64,000 bases of DNA. Source: Bacteroidales bacterium MB20-C3-3. Its GTDB lineage: Bacteria; Bacteroidota; Bacteroidia; Bacteroidales; UBA932. The stretch spans positions 1-64,000 of the forward strand of contig CP141202.1 of the NCBI GenBank assembly GCA_035609245.1. Reading direction: 5' to 3'. Shown here piece after piece: positions 34,480 through 44,300 of this stretch (its first letter is position 1; each line of letters starts with the position of its first letter). The notes beneath the pieces were generated by a model. That model searched no databases. It was given only the letters and a program-made list of their open reading frames with translations, and was not told the origin of the DNA. A program made the translations under genes and the position numbers.

Positions 34480-37237
34480 TGATACGAATCATTAATAGTT
34501 GTTTAATGCCCGGAATGATTTTGCTCCCCGATTCAAATTCCTTAATCCATGCTTTGTGTTCTTTTTCAAGTCTTTGAAGTTTGGCTTGCCGTATATTGTC
34601 GATGCCGATCCTTTCAATTCTGGATTTCTGAAAACAGTAGGAATTCAACCGGTTTTCTTTTTTTGCTTTCATTCGAATCATTATATCTGCTTCCAGATTC
34701 TGGAATGAAAGAAACAAGGATTGATTCATCTCTTTTTGGAAAGACTCCGGTTCATTGATCTCCTGAGAGCCATCTATGCTAAATTTTCCAGATCCATTGA
34801 TCAAACGATTCCAGATATCATTGGCATAGGCACTGTATTGCTTTCCATTATCGGCTAAAAAGTAGCATTGATACTGAGTTTTGCTTTCCATTGAATTGCG
34901 AGCGCTTATTTGCCACAAACTCCAATAGCCCGGGGTTTCTTCTCCGGTGCTTGATTTGATTACAGGAATGCTATTTGACAGATCAAATTCGCCCAGATCA
35001 TTTAAAAGTTTCCTGATCCAGTCGTGCTGCAGTGTAATATGCTCAACGCCGGGATTACCTAATGAAACCTCGGCATCAAAGGTGATTTTCCTGCTTTCGC
35101 CCTGTACTTTAATGTCTGCATATCCCAATAGATTTTTTGTCAAGGTACCATGATGCACCATAATATACTGTTGTACCAAAGTTTCCAGCCAAAAAGGAAG
35201 CGGGCTGTGTTTTACCTCTGCAGCTTTTTTGTATTCAATTTCTGATTCTGCTACCTGTGGCAATATGCCCTCGGTGCTTTTATACTGACGCAATTTGCTC
35301 TTTATGTCATGCAACCATCGTTCCCCTGCAAATTCAAACCTTTCCGGATCTAACAAACTCTGCAGGTGTAGTTTGTTTACTTTCTTCATATCGAGGGTAG
35401 AGTCGAGCACATCCGAAGTTTTGTCAATGCCCAACTGCTCCAAAATGTTGTTGAGCTTTTCTTCAATTACCTCATATACACGCAAGTCAACACTATTGTT
35501 GGTGAGCATATTATAAGCTTTTACCGGATATTTTTGACCAATCCTATCAACCCGGCCAATGCGCTGTTCAATCATCATGGGATTCCAGGGCAGATCATAA
35601 TTGAACACTATATGACAAAACTGCATGTTCAGGGATTCTCCTGCAGCATCGGTCGCAATTAGGATTTGTGCTTCGTTTTTGAAATGTGTTAACGCTCTTT
35701 TACGCTCATCCAGATCCTGTCCACCATGAATAAATGAGACTATGTACCCTTTGCCTTTGAAATAGTCCACCAACATTCTCTGTGTAGTTCTGAACTCTGT
35801 AAAGACCAGTATTTTCAAGTCCTGATTTGGTTGAACCTGCTTTAATTCCTCGATTTTCTTTAGAAGCGCATCGGCTTTGGCATCGGTTTCTGTTGCCAGA
35901 CAATCTCTTGCCTGCGCTATAAGGCCTGACAGCAATTCTTCTTCATTGGCTAAGCCCGGTGCAATGCGCTGTACGATGTCTTCAAAATCGACTTCTTCAT
36001 TCTCATCAAACTCATGATCTACTTCGTGCGCAAAATCGTCCAGAGTTGATTCTTCGCCTAATCGCAATCGCTCCAACCTGCCTTGCATGGCAGAGAGAAT
36101 GGCTGCTGTGGAACTGCTCACCAAACGTTGAAACAAAATCATGATCAATCCTTTTGCAGGATTACCAGCACTTTTAGCTGTGTTAAATCCCCTTCGTACA
36201 TAATCTGTCACGGCATCATACAAGGCCATTTGTTTTTGATGCTTGTTGATATCCAACTTAACATCAAAGCGCCTCGTCCACCTTTCATTGAATAGCTTTT
36301 TGCCTTCATAATTCACAGCAAAACGCCTTTCGGTTCGGATGACATAAGGCTCCAGTTCTTCAATATCGGGCAACCCTTCACCAGCAAATGCATCCGGGTC
36401 CAAAAGCTGCAATATTCTTCTGAAATGGTCTGATTTACCCCTATGGGGAGTTGCCGAAAGCAATAACACATTCGGAACGGAATTGCATAATTCCTGAGCC
36501 AAGATGTAGCGCGAAACCGTTGAGGTTGCACCACCCATTTTATGGGCTTCATCCATAATGACCAAGTCAAAATCTGCTTCCAAAACCGCTTGCATACGGT
36601 ACTTGTTGTATTCATCTACCCGCTCTTTTGGCCAGCCTTGTCTTTTCTCCAAAGGTTTCAGAGCATCGGTAGAAACAATAATTTGATTGTGCTGTGTCCA
36701 GAAGTTAAACTCTTCATCGGCATTGATATTGGCAAAGGTGCGAGCCATAGAAGTAATCATCTCCGAATCATAGAGATGAAATACTTCATTGAAATGTTCT
36801 TTTAACTCGCTTTGCCATTGCAGCATAGCGGTCTTTGGGACTATACACAAAATGCGTTTAATATCGCCTCTGATTTTAAGTTCTTTCAGAATCAAACCGG
36901 TCTCAATGGTCTTTCCCATGCCCACCTCATCGGCCAACAAAAATCGATTTTGATTGGACTGCATCACTTTTTCCAGCACCAGTATCTGATGCGGCAAGGG
37001 GATCAAACTGCTCTCATATGGAGCCAATAGGTTTTTTCTGGCTACTTCGTCTTTAATTTTTGCCGCAATGGATACAAAGCGCAAGTAAGGCATAGAAAAA
37101 TCGGTAGTTGATTCTTCCAATTCATCATAAGGGACTTCATGGAAGCTGCCGTCTACCATCAGGCGGATCCAGGCAATGCGTTGCCCGAACACTTCTTTAT
37201 CTCCTACTATTTCACAAGCCTTGCCTTTGTATCTCAT
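34472..37237 (-). CDS. brxHII: BREX type 3 SNF2-like helicase BrxHII
   Basis: 921 residues. Superfamily 2 helicase motifs are clear: Q-like PHQILVLEKVM, motif I DEVGMGKTIETG, II DEAHKMGG, III LLSATPHRGK, V AQILIATDAAGESLN, VI QRIGRVDRIGQK. It belongs to the SNF2/RapA-like group found as BrxHII in type 3 BREX (and DrmD in DISARM). The PglZ and BrxC neighbours settle it as BREX. It would move along or remodel DNA in the defence complex. It starts 1 base from the pglXI stop. Confidence 0.92.
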   Translation of the reverse strand: MRYKGKACEIVGDKEVFGQRIAWIRLMVDGSFHEVPYDELEESTTDFSMPYLRFVSIAAKIKDEVARKNLLAPYESSLIPLPHQILVLEKVMQSNQNRFLLADEVGMGKTIETGLILKELKIRGDIKRILCIVPKTAMLQWQSELKEHFNEVFHLYDSEMITSMARTFANINADEEFNFWTQHNQIIVSTDALKPLEKRQGWPKERVDEYNKYRMQAVLEADFDLVIMDEAHKMGGATSTVSRYILAQELCNSVPNVLLLSATPHRGKSDHFRRILQLLDPDAFAGEGLPDIEELEPYVIRTERRFAVNYEGKKLFNERWTRRFDVKLDINKHQKQMALYDAVTDYVRRGFNTAKSAGNPAKGLIMILFQRLVSSSTAAILSAMQGRLERLRLGEESTLDDFAHEVDHEFDENEEVDFEDIVQRIAPGLANEEELLSGLIAQARDCLATETDAKADALLKKIEELKQVQPNQDLKILVFTEFRTTQRMLVDYFKGKGYIVSFIHGGQDLDERKRALTHFKNEAQILIATDAAGESLNMQFCHIVFNYDLPWNPMMIEQRIGRVDRIGQKYPVKAYNMLTNNSVDLRVYEVIEEKLNNILEQLGIDKTSDVLDSTLDMKKVNKLHLQSLLDPERFEFAGERWLHDIKSKLRQYKSTEGILPQVAESEIEYKKAAEVKHSPLPFWLETLVQQYIMVHHGTLTKNLLGYADIKVQGESRKITFDAEVSLGNPGVEHITLQHDWIRKLLNDLGEFDLSNSIPVIKSSTGEETPGYWSLWQISARNSMESKTQYQCYFLADNGKQYSAYANDIWNRLINGSGKFSIDGSQEINEPESFQKEMNQSLFLSFQNLEADIMIRMKAKKENRLNSYCFQKSRIERIGIDNIRQAKLQRLEKEHKAWIKEFESGSKIIPGIKQLLMIRING

Positions 37238-37238
37238 T

Positions 37239-39845
37239 TTATACTCTTGAACTGGCTATATCATAAAATTGCAACAGTACTTCATCTTCCATGAGCAGGT
37301 TGTTGGGGATGCGGTCGCCAATTTGTACGATGGTTTTGAAATCCTTCTCCTGGTAGCAATGCTTAAACCCGGCACGCAGGGCTTCTACCCGGGCTTCTTT
37401 TATTTTGCCTTTGGGTTTGGACGCTTCGGTTTTATAGGTTTCAAATTGCTTGAGGAGGCGTTTGGTACGGAGTTTCTCCAGGTCGGATTCGTTTTCCGGA
37501 TCAGGCAGATACCATTGGCCCTTTTCGTTTTTCAGGAAGTTTTCTTCCAGTATGGTACGCATCTCTGGCAAGGTATCGCCCTTACGCATGTTGCCGGCCA
37601 CTTCCTTCATCCATAGGGGGTGCAGGTCTTGCTCGGTTTTGGGTGCTGCCTCCAAAATGTGGCGCAGCCAGTAAATGGCATCTTGCTCGCTGGCTACAAA
37701 AATGCTGAGCTGCACAAAGTTGGGCACTGCGGCTTTTTTCCGGTCGTACTCCTGCACCTGCTCGTTGGTAAAGAACATCCCATCGCGCTCAACAAAACGC
37801 TCCCGCAAACCCTGCTGAAACTTCCCGGCATCGATGGGCACAGGCAAACCCCGTTGCACATAAAAAGCAATAAGGCGGTCGAACAAAATTTTGGGGCTAC
37901 GCTCGATGATGGCGGTGGTGGAGTTGCCAGAAACCAAGTGGATGGGTAAATGCTCCAAATGTTCGGCTACAAACTCCCATACACCTACATCGGATTGTTT
38001 GTGTTGATTGAATTTTTGGTCGAATACGGAGGATGGTTTGTAGCAAGAGATAATTAAATCTTGCTTAACTGAAGTTGCATTTGTTACTGAATTATAACTT
38101 CCTTGCTTTTTATCAATACCTGTAATATTTGCGATTACAAAACCAGCCTTTTGTAGAGCGGTTTGAATTCCATTCCAAATACTTGAGTTTGTATTGCTAA
38201 ACTCAACAGTCATCCATCTTCCTGGCTTTAATATTCTAAAAAACTCCTTAAAACAATCAGTCATTAATTGATTGTAACTTGAAGTAGTCTTTTTTTGAGT
38301 TTTATTTTCTATTGCTTCTCTATTTGGGTCTGTTAATACCTTTAGCCAACCTTCTGTAATTAAATTCAACTCAGAATACATCAAATTGGCACCAAATGGT
38401 GGATCAGTAAAAATGTAGTCTATCGTGTTGTTATTTAATTGAATATTATCGGCACTTCCAAGTTGAACTAAGTTTGTTTGAGAAATATCAAATTTTAAAT
38501 CTTTTATTTTTTCTTTTAATAGCTTAAAAACATTATTTTCTTGGGTTAATGACGCTATATAAAGAGTACCATTTAGGTAACCCCCTTTTCCGTTAGCTCT
38601 CCATCGGTAGAGCCTACTAGAGTTTAAAATGATACTTGTAAATAATAAACCTATCCTATCGGTAAAATTAATCCTACTTAATAATGATGATAAAGCTTTC
38701 AGATTCCGATCTGTGAATAAGTCATAAACATTTTGATATCCCATTCTTCTAGGCTCTCCCGTTTTATCTCCTAAACCAATCTCTATATTGGGTATATATT
38801 TTTTGTTTACAGGAAGTCTTTGGACCCTTTCAAGGACTTCATAATCTTCCTTTGTTGGAATTCTTTCATATCTCTTGTTTCCAACAGAATAGTTAATTAC
38901 TACTGGTATTGTTTTAGTCTTTTTTACAACTTTATTAGATACTAAATCAACTGATGTTGCAAATACTTTATTTAAGGCCTTCTTATCTAAATCTCTCTTG
39001 CAATTTGGGCAATTAAATTGTTCATATTGCTCCTTTTTGTCTTTGCTAACAGCATTGTCCCAAAAAACAATTTCTTCATTGCAGGTTGGACAACCAAAGA
39101 CTTCACTCCAGATTGTATAATTAATCTTACCAATTACACTTTTAGTATGTTTTACTTCATACATCCAACCATTCTCTCTTTCAAGTTCATCTAAAATGAA
39201 AGAAGCTTGATTAAGGAACTTCTCTAAATCAAACTTTGAATTATAGTTGTAAGAGATAAATGACGCTATCGGAGATAAGTCATTTAAAACTGATTTTCTT
39301 TTTCCCCATCGTAAAATATCTTTTGGTTTATTGAATATCCACTCATTTTCTATTTGTATTTTTTCTGATACCTCTGGCTTATTACACCTACTTATTGCAA
39401 CCCCCGTCATCCCAGTTCCAGCAAATCCATCAAAAACAATGTCTCCCGGCTGTGTGTAATGCAAAATGTAACGCATAATGGCCGGATGTGGTACTTTCGT
39501 GTGGTAGCTATGTGCCATGTAGATTGGATTGTTTTTCCCTTCACTCACATCCGCAGCATACGGCTCGGTCACCTCAAAATCCGCTTTCCGCAAGCCCTGT
39601 TTTTCCAGTTCCTTTTTTTCTGCTTCCCACAGGGCAATAAAGTCGTTGAGCCAAGGATTTGGGCAAGCGGTGTAGTATGGCGGGTCGCTTAGGTTTAGGA
39701 TGTCTTCGTCTTCGCCTATGGGAAAGCCTTCCATCAGTTTAAGTTCAGGCAGTTTTTTGCGCAGCTCTTCGCGGAAGTAGCTGCGGCGTTCTTCTTCTGA
39801 GTTGAAGGTAAGGCCTAAAACGGTGATTTTATTTTCGGTGCTCAT
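37239..39845 (-). CDS. pglXI: BREX type 3 adenine DNA methyltransferase PglXI (mosaic gene)
   Basis: 868 residues. Motif I (FDGFAGTGMTGVA, near residue 140) and the catalytic motif IV DPPF (near residue 480) mark an adenine-N6 methyltransferase of the DUF1156-like/PglXI group. Two CxxC pairs (CPTC, CPNC) suggest a zinc ribbon between them. It would mark host DNA at the BREX site, so that unmarked phage DNA is excluded. Base composition is strikingly uneven. About 38,030-39,440 is very AT-rich, while both ends are clearly GC-richer, suggesting that the catalytic/recognition core was exchanged by recombination. Confidence 0.92.
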   Translation of the reverse strand: MSTENKITVLGLTFNSEEERRSYFREELRKKLPELKLMEGFPIGEDEDILNLSDPPYYTACPNPWLNDFIALWEAEKKELEKQGLRKADFEVTEPYAADVSEGKNNPIYMAHSYHTKVPHPAIMRYILHYTQPGDIVFDGFAGTGMTGVAISRCNKPEVSEKIQIENEWIFNKPKDILRWGKRKSVLNDLSPIASFISYNYNSKFDLEKFLNQASFILDELERENGWMYEVKHTKSVIGKINYTIWSEVFGCPTCNEEIVFWDNAVSKDKKEQYEQFNCPNCKRDLDKKALNKVFATSVDLVSNKVVKKTKTIPVVINYSVGNKRYERIPTKEDYEVLERVQRLPVNKKYIPNIEIGLGDKTGEPRRMGYQNVYDLFTDRNLKALSSLLSRINFTDRIGLLFTSIILNSSRLYRWRANGKGGYLNGTLYIASLTQENNVFKLLKEKIKDLKFDISQTNLVQLGSADNIQLNNNTIDYIFTDPPFGANLMYSELNLITEGWLKVLTDPNREAIENKTQKKTTSSYNQLMTDCFKEFFRILKPGRWMTVEFSNTNSSIWNGIQTALQKAGFVIANITGIDKKQGSYNSVTNATSVKQDLIISCYKPSSVFDQKFNQHKQSDVGVWEFVAEHLEHLPIHLVSGNSTTAIIERSPKILFDRLIAFYVQRGLPVPIDAGKFQQGLRERFVERDGMFFTNEQVQEYDRKKAAVPNFVQLSIFVASEQDAIYWLRHILEAAPKTEQDLHPLWMKEVAGNMRKGDTLPEMRTILEENFLKNEKGQWYLPDPENESDLEKLRTKRLLKQFETYKTEASKPKGKIKEARVEALRAGFKHCYQEKDFKTIVQIGDRIPNNLLMEDEVLLQFYDIASSRV

Positions 39846-39851
39846 TTATAT

Positions 39852-41372
39852 TTATTTGATGATTTTCCAATAGCCGCCCTTTGCAGGGCCTACCCGTTGA
39901 ATAATTTCTTTTTCTTTGAGTTTTTTGATGTTGTTGCCAATAGCGGTTTCTACAATACCAATGGTTTCGGCCAGTTTTAGCATCGAAACATCGGGTATGG
40001 CAGCCATCATATCAAGGATTTTTATCTCGCTCCGGTTCAGACTTATATGTAATTCCTGCTTCCACCAATTCTCTATTTCAGGCCAGTGTTGTTCCCAGTG
40101 ATCACCCCACTTTTCACCCCACTTTTCACCCCACTTTTCACCCCACTTTTTACCCCATGTATCGGTGTCTCTATCAGTGTCTTTATCGGTGTCTTTTATC
40201 GCGAGTTTCATGATGGTACTATCAAATTCACGTAGAATCTCTGGTGTGGTTTGGTTGTACAGTTGCCAGTTGCTTTCAATTTTATCTAAGCCAAAACCCA
40301 CATTTTCCGCCAGTTTTACCATACGAAAGAGCTTAGTGATAATGGGATTTCGCGGCAAAGAAAGGTCTTTGGCTTTCAATTCTTCAACGGGTTTAGGTAA
40401 TCCGCCCGGGTTGTAAAATTCTATGTGATCAGTAAAAATCCTGATGCGGGCATGGCCGGGTGCAAAATAATCGGCATGCATCAGCATATTGACCAAAGCT
40501 TCTCGAATAGCTTCTAATCCGGGCGATAGTTCTTGCCCGAAACCTTCGGCTGTTAAATTGAAGCGCACATCTACTTTTTGTTTCAAACGTTCAAAGCAGG
40601 CAAAGTAATATTCCCAGATATTTTCTTGCTCCTCCAGCCGGTAGGTATATCTTATTTTGGCATCCGTATAGGAAGTCCCGGGCACCTCGAGCAAATCAAT
40701 CCGAAAGTCGGGAAAATATTTTTCAATGAATGTCCGCTGCCCAAACATCAGCAATCCGCTGTAGGTAAGCATGCCGTTTTCGGTGATGCGAAGTTTTTCG
40801 AGAAACTCATCGGTTGTATATCGGTTATAGCTTACCGCAGGATTAAAACGGGACATATAGTCACGGTATCTATCGATAGAATTTAGATGCAGGTAATTTT
40901 GCTGCGTACCTGCTGCCACCTGTGAAGTTTTAGTACCAAAAGCCTGATCGCGGTACATTGCATCTATTTCAATTTTACTGGCACGTTGGTCGGCACTACC
41001 TCTTCGAATAAAAGTATTGGAGAGCGTGTTGAAATAAATAGGTTTATCGGCAGAAGGTTCTATATAAAAACAGAGTACGGATTTGCCATCGAAGTTTAGG
41101 ATGGATTGTTGGGAAGTAATTTTCGCATTGAACTTTTCGCTACGCAAAGTATTTAGAAAATCTTGTTCCAGTTTTTCAGGGTTTTTTACGCCTGCAATTT
41201 CAAAGGTATTGCCTTTTTGCACAATGCCCAAAATGAGCCAGCCGCCATTGGTATTAGCAAATGCAGAAACTGTCTCCCATGTGTTTTTAGGGATTTCAGA
41301 AGCGGCTGCCTTTACTTCAAAGTCTTCCCATTCAATTTCCGCAATTCTTTCTATCAATTCTGCTTTAGTCAT
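39852..41372 (-). CDS. AlbA_2 (Schlafen-like) ATP-binding protein inserted in the BREX operon
   Basis: 506 residues. The N-terminal AlbA_2 domain contains WEDFEVKAAASEIPKNTWET and FANTNGGWLILG. The middle is the ATP-binding part of this group (LREALVNMLMHADYF, HIEFYNPGGLP). The C-terminal winged helix contains IPDVSMLKLAETIGI. Residues about 400-435 are low-complexity: DTDKDTDRDTDT, then KWGE repeated four times. Proteins of this type are regulators or Schlafen-like effectors. It lies between brxC and pglXI with 6- and 10-base gaps, so it is expressed with BREX, although it is not a core BREX gene. Confidence 0.85.
   Translation of the reverse strand: MTKAELIERIAEIEWEDFEVKAAASEIPKNTWETVSAFANTNGGWLILGIVQKGNTFEIAGVKNPEKLEQDFLNTLRSEKFNAKITSQQSILNFDGKSVLCFYIEPSADKPIYFNTLSNTFIRRGSADQRASKIEIDAMYRDQAFGTKTSQVAAGTQQNYLHLNSIDRYRDYMSRFNPAVSYNRYTTDEFLEKLRITENGMLTYSGLLMFGQRTFIEKYFPDFRIDLLEVPGTSYTDAKIRYTYRLEEQENIWEYYFACFERLKQKVDVRFNLTAEGFGQELSPGLEAIREALVNMLMHADYFAPGHARIRIFTDHIEFYNPGGLPKPVEELKAKDLSLPRNPIITKLFRMVKLAENVGFGLDKIESNWQLYNQTTPEILREFDSTIMKLAIKDTDKDTDRDTDTWGKKWGEKWGEKWGEKWGDHWEQHWPEIENWWKQELHISLNRSEIKILDMMAAIPDVSMLKLAETIGIVETAIGNNIKKLKEKEIIQRVGPAKGGYWKIIK
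40103..40150 (-). repeat. Four perfect copies of a 12-bp unit within the AlbA_2 gene
   Basis: CACCCCACTTTT is repeated four times without mismatch, with a fifth degraded copy after it. It encodes K-W-G-E repeats. Because the unit is a multiple of three, slippage would change linker length and not the reading frame. Confidence 0.95.
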
Positions 41373-41382
41373 ATTTCTTCCA

Positions 41383-44300
41383 TTACTTCAAAATGATTCT
41401 GATTTTATCCCGCTCTTTGCCCTTGGCGATTTGGTCAATGTAGGCTTTGAAGGCTTCAATGGCTTCATCGGGAGTGAGTGGCTTATTGAACGTGCTTTTC
41501 ATGCTCTCGATACACAGCTCCACTTTTTCTAAACCTTTGTGTAAATCCATAATGGCATTGCGGATGCGCAGGGCATTGTCTTTAGCCAGATCTATGGCTC
41601 CGGATTTAAAATCAGAAAGCAATTTTTGGGTAGCGTCATCCAATAGGTTCATTTTCTTTTTCACCATGGGGTCATCCAGGGTGTCTTTGAGCGTACCGGT
41701 CCATTGGTCCAGCAGTTCTTCCAGGTCTGTTTTCAGTTGCTTTACATTCAGCACTTCGGCTCCTTCAAAATCAGCCGGGTTGAAATCCTGATAGGGAGCT
41801 GTCAGTATCAGGTTCTTGTTCACTTTGCTATCGGCCGGTTGCAGTTTGTTGATTTTTTGGAGCCACTGCATGAACTGACCTGAAGAAAGGAAATCGGCAT
41901 CTTTCAGGATATCGCAGATGGCTTTTGAATCCGAGTCGAGCAGCGCTATTTTTTGGGTATGATCTTTTTGGCTGATGCGGTGCTTCAAGTACAAATCAAG
42001 GTACCAATCGGCATAGCGCTCTTTGAGTTGATGGAGCTGCTTTTTGTACTTTTCCAGTTCCGCTTCATCGTCCTTACCCAAAACCAGAGCCAATTGATGG
42101 ATGGCTTCCGACACCTCTTCTTTGAAGGCATTGTCGGTAATGAACTGTTTGCATTGCTGCAAATAGGAAATGTCCTCATTCAGCAGATTTAGTTCAGCCA
42201 GTTGCTTTTCCAATTGTTCCACTTCGGCTTTAGCAGGCAGGATGCGGTTCAAGTCATCCACAGAAAAAGCGAAGTTTTTAATCTTGGCCTCGGATGTATA
42301 ATTGGCCAGCTTGTCGCAGAAACCGGAGAATGCTGTGAAGTGTTGACGGTATTTGCTTGCCTGCTCGGTGCTTACAATATCGATGCCTTTAAAAATGTAC
42401 CCTCCCTGAATTTTGCCGAGCAGGGTTACAGTGCGTTTTGCCCAATCGTTGGCAGCGCTTACCAGATGCGTATATGTTGAAGGGTCTTTAAGCTGATTGC
42501 TTAAATCCCGACCCAACATGCCCATAAACATAGTTTTCAGCGCAGCGAGGTTTAGTCCTTTGGGTGGCTTGATGTGCGTGAAAGAGTAGAAGTCCTGTTT
42601 TTGGATATCCTTCAGTTCATTGAGATTCGTTGAATTGATAGACTTTCCGGAATTCAAGGTGATTTCAATTTCACCCAAAGCTGCCAGTGTAGCCATAACT
42701 ACAAATTCCAGTTCGGCTTCAATCTGAAAATCTTTGGTGAGCCACAGGTTATCGCTTCTATCCACATATTCAATAATTTCATCTCGATTTAGTACTTTCC
42801 CTTCTCCTTTATCAGCCAATAGTTTTAATAAACTCTTAGCATAAGGAGAATGACTGTAATCAAGCATGCCAGGTACCCAACATCCCAAACCCGTTAAAAT
42901 ACCTTCCCCGTCTCGGTTTGCTTGTTCGGGGTTAGATACTTTTATAAGTGCTTGTTTGACCATTCGGTCAAAGTTTTCTTTAGCTACTGAGGAATTGAGT
43001 TGTGTAAACTTGGGATAATTGGGACGTTCGTCTTCAAACCAATTTTCAAACACAATAGATGCCACAGTAGAGAAGATTTGCTCTTTAGTGGAGCCAGCAC
43101 CAGGCAGTGGGTATCCGCTCAAAGGAAGTTCTTTGCCCTGATAGTCCACCTGGGTTATTTGCACATATTCCTGGTCAAAAAGTGCTCTGGCTTTTTTATT
43201 CAGTTCCTCAATCTTTTGGCGGTAAATGGGCTTCTGTGAACTATCTGATCGCACTTCCAATGCCAGGGCAGCACCATAGAGTGTCACTGCTTCCTTGAAC
43301 TCTTTAGACAAGCCATCAAAAACAAAATATATTTCATCCTCTTCGTGATTGCGACTTTTCTTGCTCTCATCGAAGATAGGCATAAAGTACATGTAAAAAT
43401 GCTGACGAGGATGAGTGGTGGATTTTTCGTTGGGATTGCCGAAGAAGATATACCCGTCACGATAGGTTTTGTGCGATTTCCAGTCGATGCTATGTTCCCA
43501 TATACGAAAGCCTGTACGGTAGGTATCATGATCAAGCGGAAGGTTTACTTCCAAAAATTTAAAGAAGTATTCATCCTTTTGGGAGTCGGCCATGGTTGCC
43601 GCATAGTCCTTTATCTTTTGGTCGAAATTGACTCCGCCTTCAATGCGTAAGTGGTATTCGGCATTCTCTGCGTTTTTATCAAAGTACTGACCGGATGTTG
43701 CAGTAATGATTTGCTGCGCTGCCGAATCAATAATGTCGATTAAGAAATCACGGTCAGTGGCTAGTTTATCGGTTAGGCATAAATCATCAACAAGGTGTTC
43801 AGTATTGGTTCCATTTTGTTTTTGAAGTTCGTGTTGTAAGATTTTTATAGCACACGCATTAACAATGCGTTTGGCTACCGTTTTTTTTGAAACCCTCACT
43901 CCGGTGAAGTACGATTCTACTTTATCCTGAATGGTGTCGGTTATCTCCTTTACTTTTCGAATATCCGGGACTGCCATTAAGTCTTGACTTCTCTGTATAT
44001 CTTCCCAATAGCGATCGTAGGTGAGTAATCCGGGATTGTCTTTGGGTACTTCTTGCTCTAAAATTTCGGAAAACTGATTGGATAGCGTTTTAAGGATTTC
44101 ACGTTGGCTTTTCCCGATTCTGATTTTTTCGAAATTTTCAAAATAGGTTGGATGAACAGGGTAGAGGTCCACATAATCCTGTGTACGTCCGTGCATGTCT
44201 GTGAAAAGAGCCAAAAAGGGATCAAGGTGTGATTTAATTTTTTGCTTTTGGTGTTCGTCTTTTCGCAGCAAACGGTTTTTTACGATGAAGGCTACATCTT

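Noticed and set aside
34472-39845. DISARM system (SNF2 helicase plus methyltransferase)
   Set aside because: PglZ, a BrxC-type ATPase, BrxA-like and BrxF-like genes are in the same operon and no drmA/drmB/drmC-type genes are present, so type 3 BREX is the better reading.
40103-40150. CRISPR-like short repeats
   Set aside because: The repeats are 12 bp, contiguous without spacers, and lie in frame inside a protein gene.
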